From NCBI GenBank assembly GCA_037074585.1, contig CM073493.1, forward strand, positions 2,968,001 through 3,032,000: a stretch of 64,000 bases of DNA. Reading direction: 5' to 3'. This stretch comes from Biancaea sappan (taxonomy: Eukaryota; Streptophyta; Magnoliopsida; Fabales; Fabaceae). The position numbers and the translations under genes were made by a program. This document shows, one piece after another, positions 13,601 through 25,654 of the stretch. Each line of letters starts with the position of its first letter. Within the stretch, counting starts at the first letter, position 1. Below the pieces are notes generated by a model, which was given only the letters and a program-made list of their open reading frames with translations, ran no database searches and was not told the origin of the DNA.

Positions 13601-14923
13601 ACCATTGAAAGTCCCACTTTCAATGGCGAACTTAAATGTCACCATGAAAAGTCTTATATTCAGTGACGACTTTTAGTGTCGCCATTGAAATTGGACATTC
13701 AATGACAAATTTTTTTTTGTCACCATCGAATAGTCGCCACACCAAAAGTCCTTTTTTGTTGTTGTAGTGTTTCCTGCTTTACTGGTGGTTACTGAGAATG
13801 TGATTTCTTAATGATAAAGTGTTTTTATTTAAAAGAGATGATAATTAGAAGAAATAATTAAGGAACACAAATGATATATAGTGGTTCAAAGATATCTTAA
13901 GAGATATTCCTTCATTCACTTCTCAAATACACAGTACGAGAATTTTATTTAGGAAAAAGATTACAAGTACAACAACAACCTAGTTAAACCCTGCTTTTAT
14001 GTTGTCATAACCAGCAATATCAAATTATGGATCACCAGAACCCTATTTTTATGCTAAACTCACCTCTAAGTTTTACCAAGCCCTTAGCGAACTTATCACC
14101 AGCTAGGTTACCCTAGGCCTTTTACAACCTCACCACCTGGCGCATGATCAACCATGATCTTTTACACCTTAACACTAGGAACAACACAAGGTTCCTAACA
14201 ACCTGTCGACTTACTGGACAACAAGTAGCAATTACAAAAGAGTTGCAGTTTACTCAGAACTTATACATAGATCTAGCTTTTTCAACAATCTCTCAAAAAT
14301 AATGAGGAATATTTGCGCATAGCTTAAGCTCTTTCTTTATTTTCTTTCCTTTACAAAGGTATATTGAGAATGACGAAATGAGTTCTTTTTATAGCCTTGA
14401 GAAGCTAGCTGTTGGGTAGAGACTCCTTTATTAAATGCTTTATACTCCTTGAATGGTTGTATCTTGTCTACCGATCAGGTACTTCAAATATGGAAAGTGA
14501 GTGGATTAAAGAGGGAAATAAATCTCCAATTTATTGTTCATATTTGTTCTTCTCCTTAATTTAATTTTCTACACGTGATAATTTTAGCAGCGTCAACTCC
14601 TTTGTCTTTGAAACGACTACATCATTTATTTAGATTCCCTTAATCTTCTTGGTTACAATTGATTATTCAGACTTTCCTTTTTTTATGCTATTGGTTAATT
14701 TCCTGTTCTATGATTTTGACTTTGTGTGATGATTATTCCATATCTGTCTCTGTGTAGCAGATTTTTCCTTATCGAGTTCTTCATTTAAGTCAATTAGCAT
14801 GAATGCATGGTTTTTCCTTTCTCTGCGAGATACAGAATCTATTCATTAAATACTCCCTTACTCAGGGTCCTGGAGATTGCAATAATAAAAAAAACTTGTG
14901 CATGAGGAATCTTGCACTAACAG
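10642..14923 (-). mobile_element. Copia 5' LTR, split by a CACTA-like element
   Basis: On the plus strand the left end is TGTTAGAACACG (10642) and the right end ...CTTGCACTAACA (about 14923), giving TG...CA termini. The adjacent ACCTACTTTTATACCA reads on the minus strand as TGGTATAAAAGTAGGT, a worn primer-binding site leading into gag. The LTR portions are 10642-10760 and about 13773-14923, about 1.27 kb together. No 3' LTR partner was recognised left of 5243. Confidence 0.55.
10761..13769. mobile_element. Non-autonomous CACTA-like element (TSD TTT) inside the copia LTR
   Basis: The right end is TTTTTTGTTGTTGTAGTG (ends 13769). The left end is TATTACAAAAAA, that is CACTACAAAAAA with two C-to-T changes. 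The element is flanked by TTT at 10758-10760 and 13770-13772. Both subterminal regions hold many copies of a short palindrome-forming motif, AAAGT...GTCGCCACT / AGTGGTGAC (about 10780-11200 and 12600-13740), as expected for transposase-binding repeats. No transposase coding region was found. Central 11290-12590 shows no recognisable gene. Confidence 0.75.
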
Positions 14924-14930
14924 TTAACAA

Positions 14931-16100
14931 CCACAAAAGCAGAAAATAAACCCAAATTATCATTTAAAAAATTCTTGACTCACTTGTCTTTCTCCGTGCT
15001 TTGTTTTTCTCTCTCGACCATAACCAATATTCCAACATTTTAATTCATTCTTTAAAGTTTTACATAATCAAATTTATTTCCCATTGCCCAGTAACCAAAG
15101 AAGCAATCAACACATAAAAGAAATTCAGCTAGAATTTATGTAGAAGAGGATCGCACACTAGAATTTCTTACCTCTTAGTCATATGATCTGTCTTACTTCT
15201 CTTCCATCTCTCGGTTATTACTATAATTATGGAAATCATGTTTCAATCCTCCAGTTACCTTCTTCTTCACCTATAAAAATCAGGTGGAAGAATAATTAGT
15301 GTTCATTTTTTTCCTTTGATCACACATGTATAAAGGATGGTAGAGGAGTTCAAAATAGAACAACATTTTGGTTCTTACTAGCTGTTGTTGCTTCTGCCCC
15401 ATGATCCTCTACTAAGTTGGCACACTCGAGATTAGAAAACTCGCATGCAAATGGTGGTGACCCCAGAGAGTAACCAACCTAAACTAGTTGGAAAAGATGG
15501 TATATTTTGCTAAAGCCTTATCGAGAGTTTTCTAGATTGAGCCATGGAGAATTGATGATGTCACATGTTCCCTTCTTAACCATATCTTACTTCAACGCTT
15601 TGCTTAAATTCCTCAAAGATCTTTCTTCCAAAAATTCTAGTTCCCTCGAGTCCTTGCATTTTCTATGAAATCTCAAATTGCACCTAAAAGACTCAAAACC
15701 TTTTATTTATTACCCTTTTTACTTATCTCAGTCATTTATAAGAAGCTCCACCTATTTTGTTTCCACATTTTCCCCAATTTCATAACTTTAAAGTTATTCT
15801 CACTCACAAAGGTCTTCATAAGATCATATTCAATTTAGTCCTTAAGCATGACAGATAAATAATGTCTAAAAATTTTTGTACAAAAATCCAATGCATTCAC
15901 TATGATAAAACTCCCATAATTCTTATTTAAAAGAATTTTCTAAAGTTTCAATTAATCTAATAATTTAGTTTAGTATTAAAATTTCTAAATTTAACTTTAA
16001 TCATTAATGGTTTAGTGCAGGCTATTTCAAAAGCCTTGGGTGTAACAAATTATTTTTTCTACGACATGCATGTTACCTTTTCTTTTTGTTCTTATTATTC
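14931..16100. other. Intronic non-coding sequence, probably LTR-derived
   Basis: I see no gene. Sequence near 16020-16050 (CTTGGGTGTAACA) resembles an LTR 3' end, suggesting an old LTR fragment, but no second border was found. Confidence 0.3.
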
Positions 16101-16102
16101 TA

Positions 16103-17037
16103 GATTAAATTATTGTTTTAGTCATTGAAAGATTATCATTATCTCAATTTGATTCCTTATATATTGTATTCGTTTCATCTTAGTCTTTTTTTGTTACTAA
16201 ATCTCAAAATATACTATTGTAAAATCTCAATTTTTTATTGTCAAAAGTTACTTTGATAAATAGAGGGATAAATGAGGGTTTAGGTCCTTTCCAATCCACC
16301 TCAAAACAGGAGCATCCTATTCAATTAACCTTGGGCATCTATTCCATCCAGCCGTTTATATGCTACCACACTCCCTCAGTTTGAGTCAAATAAACCCAAC
16401 CCCTTATATTTGTCTTCATCAAGTTTCCACACCAAAAAATGGAAAGATAGGATTTTTTCGATAATGAAGATAAGGACACACTGTTAAATATGGGAAAATG
16501 ATTCTTGTATCAGTAATTTAAACAACTAGAAATTTTCACCCCTTGCATGATTTTAAAGTTGTTAAATATGTAAGGAAGGAATATGGATATGTTCCAGTTT
16601 GTAAAGCTAGTAAAAGGAGCATAAAAAAGTTACAAGATAGGAAGCATGTCTTAAAAATTTTGTTTGCAGACACTGTGATATTTGTGATTTTGTTTGGTAG
16701 GAAACATCTTCATCAAATGGTCTTGATTTCTCTTCTTCCTCTCTTTATTAATTCAATTTTTCTGGTGTGGAGCTCCGTGAAGAAAAAGAGAAGGGGTTGG
16801 GTTTGCTTATCTCAAATTGGGGGACACATGGCAGCATATGAATGGTTGGATGGAATGTATGGCCAAGATCAATTGAATAAGAGGCTCTTGTTTTGAGGTG
16901 GACTAGAGGGGATTTGAATCAATAAATTGAGACGAATAAAGTATTTCAATGACTAAATATAGACATTTGATCTTTCAGGGATTATAGTGAAATAATTTTG
17001 ATATTTTTGGGACCAAATCAATAATTTATCTTTTATT
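16103..17037. mobile_element. Long-terminal-inverted-repeat element (MULE-like?)
   Basis: Left sequence GATTAAATTATTGTTTTAGTC and right sequence GACCAAATCAATAATTTATCT are inverted copies. A second inverted pair is AATCCACCTCAAAACA (about 16300) and TGTTTTGAGGTGGAC (about 16890). The inverted arms therefore reach roughly 150-200 bp, as in Mutator-like elements. No transposase or clear 9-bp duplication was seen. The right end is only about 50 bp from the kinase exon acceptor. Confidence 0.45.
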
Positions 17038-17088
17038 CTATTGTTCCCACATATATAATATGATATTTTCCATGGATTTTGTTTCCAG

Positions 17089-19397
17089 GTTTTGTACCAA
17101 AGGAGATAGGCAATCTTGATAAACTTGAGCGTTTGGATTTGGGAAGCAACTATTTGAGTGGACATGTTCCTTCTAATATTTTCAACATTTCAACAATGAC
17201 AATCTTGTATCTTGGATATAATTCCTTCCATGGCATTCTCCCATCAAATATAGGAAGTGGACTTCCTAACCTAGTTGACCTAGAACTTGATGCAAATAAA
17301 TTTACAGGTAAACTCCCAAAGAGCATATTCAATGCTTCTAAGCTCATTTATTTATATCTATTGCAAAATAAATTTAATGGAGTTATTCCCGAAGAGCTTG
17401 GAAATTTGAGCCACTTGGTTGGCTTAGAGTTACATGGAAATGATTTGAATGGGACTATTCCTACTACAATGAACAAACTGCAAAGCCTTCAATATTTGGA
17501 TCTTAGTTATAACAAATTGCAAGGCATCATAGTAGATGAACTTTGCCAAATCAAAAGTTTGAGTGACCTATATCTATCCAATAATATGTTTTCAGGACAA
17601 GTGCCAACATGTATTGGGAATCTTACTTCCTTGAGAAAGCTGAACTTGGGCTATAACAAATTGATTTCTCTTATACCATCTTCAATTTGGAGTCTCAAAG
17701 ATATTTTGCTTATAAACCTATCCTCTAATGCTTTAAGTGGAAAAATTCCACCTGAAATTTCAAACTTAAGAGCCGTTGTATGGTTGGATTTGTCAAGAAA
17801 TCAAATTTCAGGGGATATACCCATAATGATTGGTCACCTGCAAACTTTGCAAAATCTGTCTTTAGCAAATAACAAATTACAAGGGCTTATTCCTGAATCA
17901 TTTGGCAAGATGATTAGCTTAGAGTTCTTGGACCTTTCTCAAAATAATCTATCTGGTGTGATTCCAAAATCCTTAGAATCCCTTCTTTATCTTAATTACC
18001 TTAATCTTTCTTACAATGACTTGCAAGGAGAGATTCCAGATGGTGGCCCTTTCAAAAATTTTACAGCCAAATCTTTTATGATGAATGGAGGTCTTTGTGG
18101 GAATCCTAATCTACAAGTCCAAACATGTAGAAAAGAAAAAAAGCATAAGTCAACCAAACAAATGCTTTTTCTCAAGTGCCTGTTGCCTATCATTATGGCA
18201 ATTGCTTTGGTTGTTTCATGCATATTCTTTCTAAAAAACAAGAGAGATTATGTTGGTGATTCAACCAACCGAGATTTATTAGATTTGGAGATACCAATTA
18301 GGATACCATACTATGAAATTCTTCAGGGAACAAATGGATTTGATGAGAGTAACTTTCTTGGCAAGGGTAGTTTTGGATCAATATACAAAGGTGTTCTTGT
18401 AAATGGAAAGACAATTGCTATTAAAGTATTTAATTTAGAATTGGAAGAAGCATTGAGGAGCTTTGATACTGAATGTGCTGCAATATGCAACTTGCGTCAT
18501 CGCAATCTCATTAAGATCATAAGTAGTTGTTCAAATGGTGATTTTAAATCTCTAATAATGGAATATATGCCAAATGGGAGTCTTGATAGATGGTTATGTT
18601 CTCAAAAGTATTGCTTAGATATCTTACAAAGGTTGAACATAATGATTGATGTGGCATCTGCATTGGAGTATCTTCATCATGGTTCTTCTATACCAATGGT
18701 TCATTGTGATGTAAAGCCAAGTAATGTTTTGTTGGATGAAGATATGGTGGCCCATCTTAGTGATTTTGGCATTGCCAAAATGTTGGGTGAAGGGCAGCTA
18801 GAAGTTTATACAAAGACTTTAGCTACAATGGGCTATATTGCACCAGGTAATAATTTTTTATCATATGTTATCTTTTATTTTTATTTCTTTTTTGTTCTAT
18901 GCCTTATATGCTATTCAATTACTCATCTATTGCATTGGCATTTTAAGATATCAATATATATATGACATGAGAAATAGTCAAATTAGCATAATGGCTTGTT
19001 TACTTACAATATAAATTGACATGTAGAGTATGGATCAAACGGAGTTGTTTCCATTAAAGGAGATGTGTATAGTTATGGTATTATGTTGATGGAAATATTT
19101 ACAAGGAAGAAGCCAACCGATGACATGTTTGTTCAAGGTCTAAGTTTGAAAAATTGGGTTAGCAAATCAATACCCCATGCAATCTATATTTTGGATCCCA
19201 ATTTGTTGCGAAGAGACAATCAAAACATTGACAATATATCATTGCATATATCATCAATTTTTCAGTTAGCCTTGGGTTGTTGTGCCGATTTGCCTGAAAC
19301 ACGAATTACTATGACAAACGTTGTGGTGTCATTGAAAAGAATCAAGGCCAAGTTTAACCAGATTGGTGAAGGTACCATGGGTTTGAATAGCCCTTGA
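17089..19397 (+). CDS. LRR receptor-like Ser/Thr protein kinase (LRR-XII, non-RD), exons 17089-18846 and 19027-19397
   Basis: Plasma-membrane pattern-recognition-type receptor kinase. The first exon encodes 13 LRR units (to EIPDGGPF), a short juxtamembrane region with a C-pair (GGLCGN...QTC), a transmembrane helix (FLKCLLPIIMAIALVVSCIF, about 18165-18230) and the kinase. Kinase motifs: glycine loop GKGSFGSIYKG, lysine in AIKVF, catalytic loop HCDVKPSNVLL, DFGIAK. HCD replaces HRD, so it is non-RD, typical of immune receptors of the FLS2/EFR/Xa21 group. The intron 18847-19026 (GTAATA...TGTAG) splits the APE glutamate codon. The last exon has DVYSYGIMLMEIF, PTDDMF and ends LKRIKAKFNQ...NSP* at 19397. 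No internal stop or frameshift was found. It joins upstream to 2252-2470; the true start is outside the window. Ligand unknown. Confidence 0.92.
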
Positions 19398-19793
19398 AAT
19401 CTTATTATATTTATTGTTTCTTTGCTTTTTTCTTTTCTTTTCTTTGTTAAATGTCTATTTGCTATATTATGAATAAATTATGTTTCCTAAAGTTGAACTT
19501 GTACCCTAATATTAACATGGAATTATGAGATGATATAAATGTTGTATTAATTTATGGTGCATTTGAATTTTGTGAATTATGAGCTTATTTCTTTGGATCT
19601 TGGATATCTTATTTTTTCACTAACTTGATTATTTTGGTAAGTGAAATATTATAAATGTGACATTTGAAATGTTACATTTCTATGATATGTAATTAAGTAG
19701 ATAATATATTTCCAAACATACAACGCTAACAATTTTAAGTTTTCATCCATACCCAACTAGAGGGGTCTAAATGTTATGTCATGGGAATGTTTT
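19398..19793 (+). other. 3' UTR and downstream flank of the LRR kinase
   Basis: T-rich sequence follows the stop codon. AATAAA at 19472-19477, 75 bases after the stop, is a plausible polyadenylation signal. No other feature was seen before LTR sequence begins near 19794. Confidence 0.5.
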
Positions 19794-20560
19794 TGTCATT
19801 ACCCACTACGTGGGCCCGTGACCGGCATAGTAACGACACTTGCCGTTACTGTAAGCCTAATCTATTCTCGAAATACCCTACAGTTCTCATCGTAATTATG
19901 TAAAATTTTAAAATAAATTAAATATGTATTATCTAAATTAACATTCACCACATAAAATTAAGGGTGCCTAATGTCACTTTATGCAAAATCTTTCTTTCGA
20001 AACATTAAAATTTTCAAATGAAATAAATATCATTTTAAAATAAATAAGTCTCAATGGAAAGTCTCGTTCAAAATGAAACATTTTCAGAATAAAAATCCAT
20101 TTTCGAAAAAAACTCAACGTCAAATCCCTTTTTCAAAAATGTCAAAAATAAAACAGAAGCAAAAATGACACAACAAATTGTCTCAAAATACCCCTAAGTG
20201 TCTTATGTAACTATTGAGCAAACCTATGTGTGCTCGGGTATCATTGAGTTTGATTTTTTGAATAAATAATTGGTCATGGGAATTTTTTTCGTTTTAAGTG
20301 AAGAAATTCATGGTAGAGATGTGATGTGTGAAGCGATAAGTGGTTGAGGCTAGGGGTGTATGTATAATACTAGAAAGAAAGATAGGTAAAGGGACAGTGG
20401 AAGGACTAGGGTGAAATAAAATATTTGAGTGATGCTTTTATTTTGAAAAAGGAAATATGAGGCAAGATGAGAATAGTCGTGTGTTAAGAGTCGAGAATCG
20501 GGCATGGAAATGTGTAGTATCTCGTGTGTGATGAAGAATAACTGAGTGGGAGAAATTACA
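19794..20560 (+). mobile_element. LTR fragment with GTGGGCCCGTGACCGGCAT block
   Basis: It starts TGTCATTACCCACTACGTG and has a GC-rich block (GTGACCGGCATAGTAACGA...CGTTACTGTAAGCC), the usual opening of a family of plant Ty3-gypsy-type LTRs. Related blocks occur near 3320 and 4190. It is cut off at 20560 by the next LTR. No target-site duplication was found. Confidence 0.45.
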
Positions 20561-23500
20561 TGTAATACCCACTATTTAATTTTCTATTTTTAATTGTTAA
20601 ATTTTATTTTACAAATTTCGTTCACAAATTGTGTGCAATATATGTTTGTGATGTTATATTGTGACTTTAGTATGTGATTTTAGGCTATAGACTAGCAACA
20701 TGAGATGCTAGGCCACATAGGGACTAAAACAAAAATTTAGGGACTAAAATGAAAAATTTTGAAATCTAATGGGGTGTAGTGAAATGTGTACAACGTATAG
20801 GAATAGATGGAGAAAAATTATAGGGAACGTTGATGTGAAATAGAAAGTGAAAAATAACTTCTAAATCTCAAGATATTAATTTTTAAAATAAGGAGTATGA
20901 TTAATTTATTAAATGGTTCATAGGAATAAAAGAAAATTAAAAAAATAAATAAATGAACAGTGATTCCGTAGAGTTTTCTAGAAATTAAATAAATAATAGT
21001 AGTACTAGACGATGGATATTGCAAAAGATTAAATAAAGTAATTAGTTATTCCAACTAACCAAGTCTAATTTAATATTACAATTAAGGATAATTGTTTCTT
21101 TTTAAAATCTGAATATGTACGCTTATATCTCCTATCTAGTTTAAACTCATATTTTTTTTATTGGAGTACATTAATAATCTTTTCGAAATTCATATGAAAG
21201 AGTTTCATACTAAGATTAAGTCATAGTAAATACTAGTTTACACATTAAAATAAAGAAATCCTAATTTAAGAGCCATAGTTTTTAAAATTATTTTTATAAT
21301 AATATAATATAAATGATGTTATATTTAAGTAAACATTTAACAAAGTTATCCTCTACACTTTCAAATTTATTTTGAATTACAATTAAATTAGCTAACCTTA
21401 GCAAAAATTAGAAACCTTAGATCTTCTATATCTCCCTTGTGTCGTCACCCTCTCTCTTTATCTCTCCTTTCTCTCTTTCAAAAATCAATTTGGTCACTCT
21501 CTATACCCATTTGGCCATCTCTAGCAGACACATCCTACTTAAATCATAAACCTTCAAAAGCCATGTCTATAACGTACACACACCTCTTGCTATATTCAAA
21601 AAGTTTCATCATCATAAAGCTTTCATTTCTCACTGCCACCTCACCATTCCACCAATCACAAACACCCACCAACTTCATACACACCAAATCAAGTTATGTC
21701 AAGCCTTCACCAACTCCAAACCTTCAATTCAATTTCATATACACACCCTTATACCATCTTTATCATCCCATCTTCATATACACCACAATCCACTCACACC
21801 TCTCGGCCAATTTCAAGTGTTGTGCCAACATGGAGTTTCACGAGTGACTAAGGTAAGTTGAATTTTTTTTTTGTTTAAGCCTTCTAGTAATTTAAAAAAT
21901 AAAATTCAAATATACACTTAACACCTACACCTTCTCTTTTTCAAAATCATCAAACAACATAGAGCACAAATTCTTTTCACATCAAGGAGTTTTGTACAAT
22001 TCAGATATTGATGAAATTGCTAACGAAATACGCTAGCGAAAAAGTACGAACATGTGATATGTGCGAATATTGAGATTGAGATAATTGAAATTATCTTGTG
22101 GAAATATGATTGACAATTATTATGATTGTTATCTTGGTTTGGTTAGGGAAAAGGGATGAATATGTAATTCATGAGATTGTTGAGTTCTGAGATAACTGAG
22201 ATTATCTAGACAAATTACGATTGATGATTTATGATGTTGCATTTTATTGTATTGAATAAACATTGTTTGTGTTTGGGTAGGATGGTACCCTCTTTCATAT
22301 CAAGTGAGAAATCCAGGTGATAGGATGACTTCGACCTCTGAGAGTAAGGACAACGATTCCCTCAGTAGGAACTAAAGCTCTGATTTAATTTATGAGGTGC
22401 CCTGACCGTTGAGAATGAGGTTGTGCATCATGGCTGGTTTTTTATGAGATTGGTTGAGCAAGCTTACAGGCGCTCCTAGGTATAATGAGATGGGTTGAGC
22501 GGGCCTATAGGCACTCTTGAATATTTTCCATTGACGAGTACTAGTTTTGTTGGTTTGAATTTTTTGATTGAATTACAAACTTTCTAGTGTGCATCTTTCC
22601 TTTTGATTTGTGATTTATGCCTATGCTTTTTTTTAATTGCTTTTGCATGATTGATTTTATTAGGGCAGATATTGGCTTACTCACTGAGAAATTTATCTCA
22701 CACTTGTTGATTTAATTTTTTTTAGATCAAGTAGTGGAAAAAGAGTATCTGCAAGAGAACTAGGTTTACTATTGGACTATCCCATTGTTGGATAGGTCCC
22801 GTGATAGTATTTATTTTAATAAGCATTAGAAAGCTCTGTGGTCAATTAGGACATCTAGAGTGTTTAGGGTTAATCGATTAATTTGTTGGACGATGTGTAT
22901 TAGTTAAACTGGTTAATTATAAAGATTATTTTTATTTATGTTGTTATGAATTGAATTTCCATTGGAGTGAGATGATATATTATTTGAATATTCGTATGTT
23001 TGTATTTTCCTTTTAAATTTATATATTATTTCTTTTAAATTGTGGGAGATTGTGAGGAATATAGGTAAGTTGTCCTCTTCTCTTGTGTGTATATGGTATA
23101 CAGTCATAATAATTTATATTATTTATATCATAAATTAATATTTATTTTAACAAATATTTGATATTTATTTTAATTAATATTTAGTTATAAATTAATACTT
23201 GTTTTAATTAATATCTATTTTAATTCATGTTTATTTATATTTAATTAATATTTTCTAATTTTAGTCTTTATTTTATTATACATATATTCATATATAAATA
23301 TAAATATAAATATATATATGTATATATATATATATATATAAATAATCTGAATTTTGAATTATCTTTTAAATCTAAATAGTTGAGACTTTTTAAATTATTT
23401 AAAATAAGGTTGTCTTGTTTTCTTGATTTTGGTTCACTTGTTTGTCGAATTCTAAATAATTATGAAATCTATGTTATTTAATAAAATAAAAAGGGAATGA

Positions 23501-23625
23501 TGCATTTTATAAATATTCATAAATAAACAAAAAACGGGGTAGAAATTGAAATATCAGTTAGGCTTATGGTGACACAGGATTTGTGTCAGCGTACTGGTCA
23601 TGTGCTTGAAATTTAGGTCGTGACA
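20561..23625 (+). mobile_element. LTR of the TGTAATACC...GTCGTGACA family (about 3.1 kb)
   Basis: It opens TGTAATACCCACTATTT and closes ATTTAGGTCGTGACA. Internal blocks match the LTR at 51753-53838: AACGATTCCCTCAGTAGG, ATGAGGTTGTGC, ATTGACGAGTACTAGT. No internal coding region follows on either side, so it is solo or truncated. Flanks are TTACA (left) and TTATG (right), only partly alike, so a clean target-site duplication is not established. The predicted peptide at 21437-21847 lies in the pyrimidine-rich part of the LTR and is not a gene. Confidence 0.65.
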
Positions 23626-25654
23626 TTATGATTTTCCCCTTTTTATTTGATCAAGACTAAAACAAAGGGCAAAATGGTAATTTTCCTATGATGAGTATAT
23701 AAGGCACACACTAGAAGATTTTCAGCCATTTTCTCGTCTCCTCTTCTATACCACTTTCTCCTTTCAAATGTCTTCGGTCACCAATTACCAATGAAAGTTT
23801 GAGTCCCCAGCAGCCCATTGACACCGAAAAAGAAGGAAAGCGAGGTAAACTCTCCATCTCTTTTTTTCTTGCTGTCATTTTTGGTCATGAGGGGTTTAAG
23901 GATAAGAATGAAGTGTTCTTAGGGATTTTAAGTTAGATTGAGGACCAAAAACCCTTCTTGGATGTTTGTTGAACATTTTGGAACAAGAAATCTTTGGAAT
24001 CTTTGAATTAAAACCAAGAATTCGTTTTTTGAAATGTATGACAGAAATATATGAAAGTTAGGGTTCTTAAATAGATTTTCATGGTTTTTTGGTTTGATTC
24101 ATGGCTATAATCTTTGATTTGGGTATACATATATGTTTCCTAATCTTTCCTAGAGTAAAATCATGGAAGGAATCATTTGATTTGGTGGAAAATTGGGCTG
24201 GGATTTCATGAAAACTGAGTAAAGGCTCATTTTCGTGAAAACAGGGAAGTGGATTCTGATGTCCACTGCTGCATTGATGGAAATCATCAGTGCAATGATA
24301 GGGTGTGTTCATGCTTGTCTCCGCTGCGATAGTTTTGGTCGTAATAGTGACAAAAGGCAGAAAGGAAGCGTTGGAATGTAGTGCCCACCGCTACAAAAAC
24401 GGAAGGCAGAGACTAATTTTCTCTAGAATTTTTTCACCACTGCAATGTAAGCCCCAAAATTTGATTTTTCATGTCTTTAATCTTATGTATGCTATTCCAA
24501 ATGTTTACGATGCCCCTTGGAAGGATCCAAACAAGGATTAGGCTTTCAAACATCAAGATTTGGTGAGGGTTGGCAAACTTGGAGTTGAGGTAAGGGATCT
24601 AGCATTGCCTAATTGGTTCTTTTTTCAAAGAAACTACTTTCTTAGCATGATTGTATCATGATACATGTTGTTATCTACATACATACATAAGAGTCTCTAT
24701 ATGGCTAGAGATAAAATAGAAAGGTTTAGAAGTGACTAATATACATGAATTATCACATTTGGCATAGAGTATGAATACATGAAAAGAGTGTGAATGTTGA
24801 GTGTATATGGACTATGCTATTGTCATGTATCGTAGGTATACACTAAGGAATTATGTAATGGCTTACACATAGCTTGCTTATATAGGATTAGTTCCTAATT
24901 GGGAAAGTGTGAATATACAAATGGATATATAATTACAATGCCATGAAGATGTGATGAATGCATTATGGGAGTTATAGTAGTCTGTGGTGAGCATCCCATG
25001 ATGAAGAATTTTTAGAATTCTTATGAAACATGAACATGCCCATTTGGGTGATTATACACCTATATTTAGATGTAATTACATTACAACCTTGTATTTTCTT
25101 GATGGAGTAACATTGGTAAGCTTATATGTGTTGTAGAAGTATTTTCTTGACCTTTTTGATGCATGATACCCTAAAAGAAAAGATTCTTCTAATTGTTTAT
25201 GTGCCTATTTATTTAAGGCAATCGAATGAATGATGTATTATGTATTGCATTGTTATTTAGTATAGGGTTGTGCATTGCATAATGTGGATGAACAGGTCAT
25301 TGTTATGTTAGAATTGAATATTATATTTCTAATACATGAGTTAAGTTTTCTCTTGGGTATGTGTACTACTGGTTGGTTAAACTAGTTTGTGTGAGTATAG
25401 TATCCAGAAGAGTTGCCTAAGTGGATCTTTGAATAATTATGGATTAGTGGTAATACGGAGAGCTTAGTAGCTCTCTTGCACTATGACTAAAAACATTATA
25501 TGAGATACCTGTATGGCACTTTGGGTGACATTGAATAGGTGGTAGCATAAGGAGCTATGTAGCTCTCTTGTAATACAACTAATAGCATTATAAAATGCCT
25601 GTGTGGCACTTTAGGTGAGAATGTCCTAGTGGTGATATTAAAAGGAACCTATGT

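Larger units (their letters stand above)
2471..17088 (+). other. TE-filled intron of about 14.6 kb in the LRR kinase gene
   Basis: The donor GTACAT (2471) and acceptor TTTGTTTCCAG (ends 17088) are both phase 1 and interrupt the gene between two LRR units. In between lie LTR fragments, a decayed Ty1-copia element in the opposite orientation and a CACTA-like element; all are annotated separately. Stretch 2471-3290 shows nothing beyond AT-rich sequence. Splicing across this distance is inferred from phase and repeat register and not shown directly. If it is not spliced, the gene has been split by insertions. Confidence 0.65.

Noticed and set aside
16543..16896. 117-codon open frame before the kinase exon
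   Set aside because: No family motif, inside a long-inverted-repeat element and an intron; composition is random.
21437..21847. 136-codon open frame
   Set aside because: Lies in the pyrimidine-rich leader of an LTR; Ser/His/Pro/Thr-rich without a domain.
20556..23630. Clean solo-LTR status for 20561-23625
   Set aside because: Flanks TTACA and TTATG do not match over 5 bp, so only LTR identity, not a simple insertion, is claimed.
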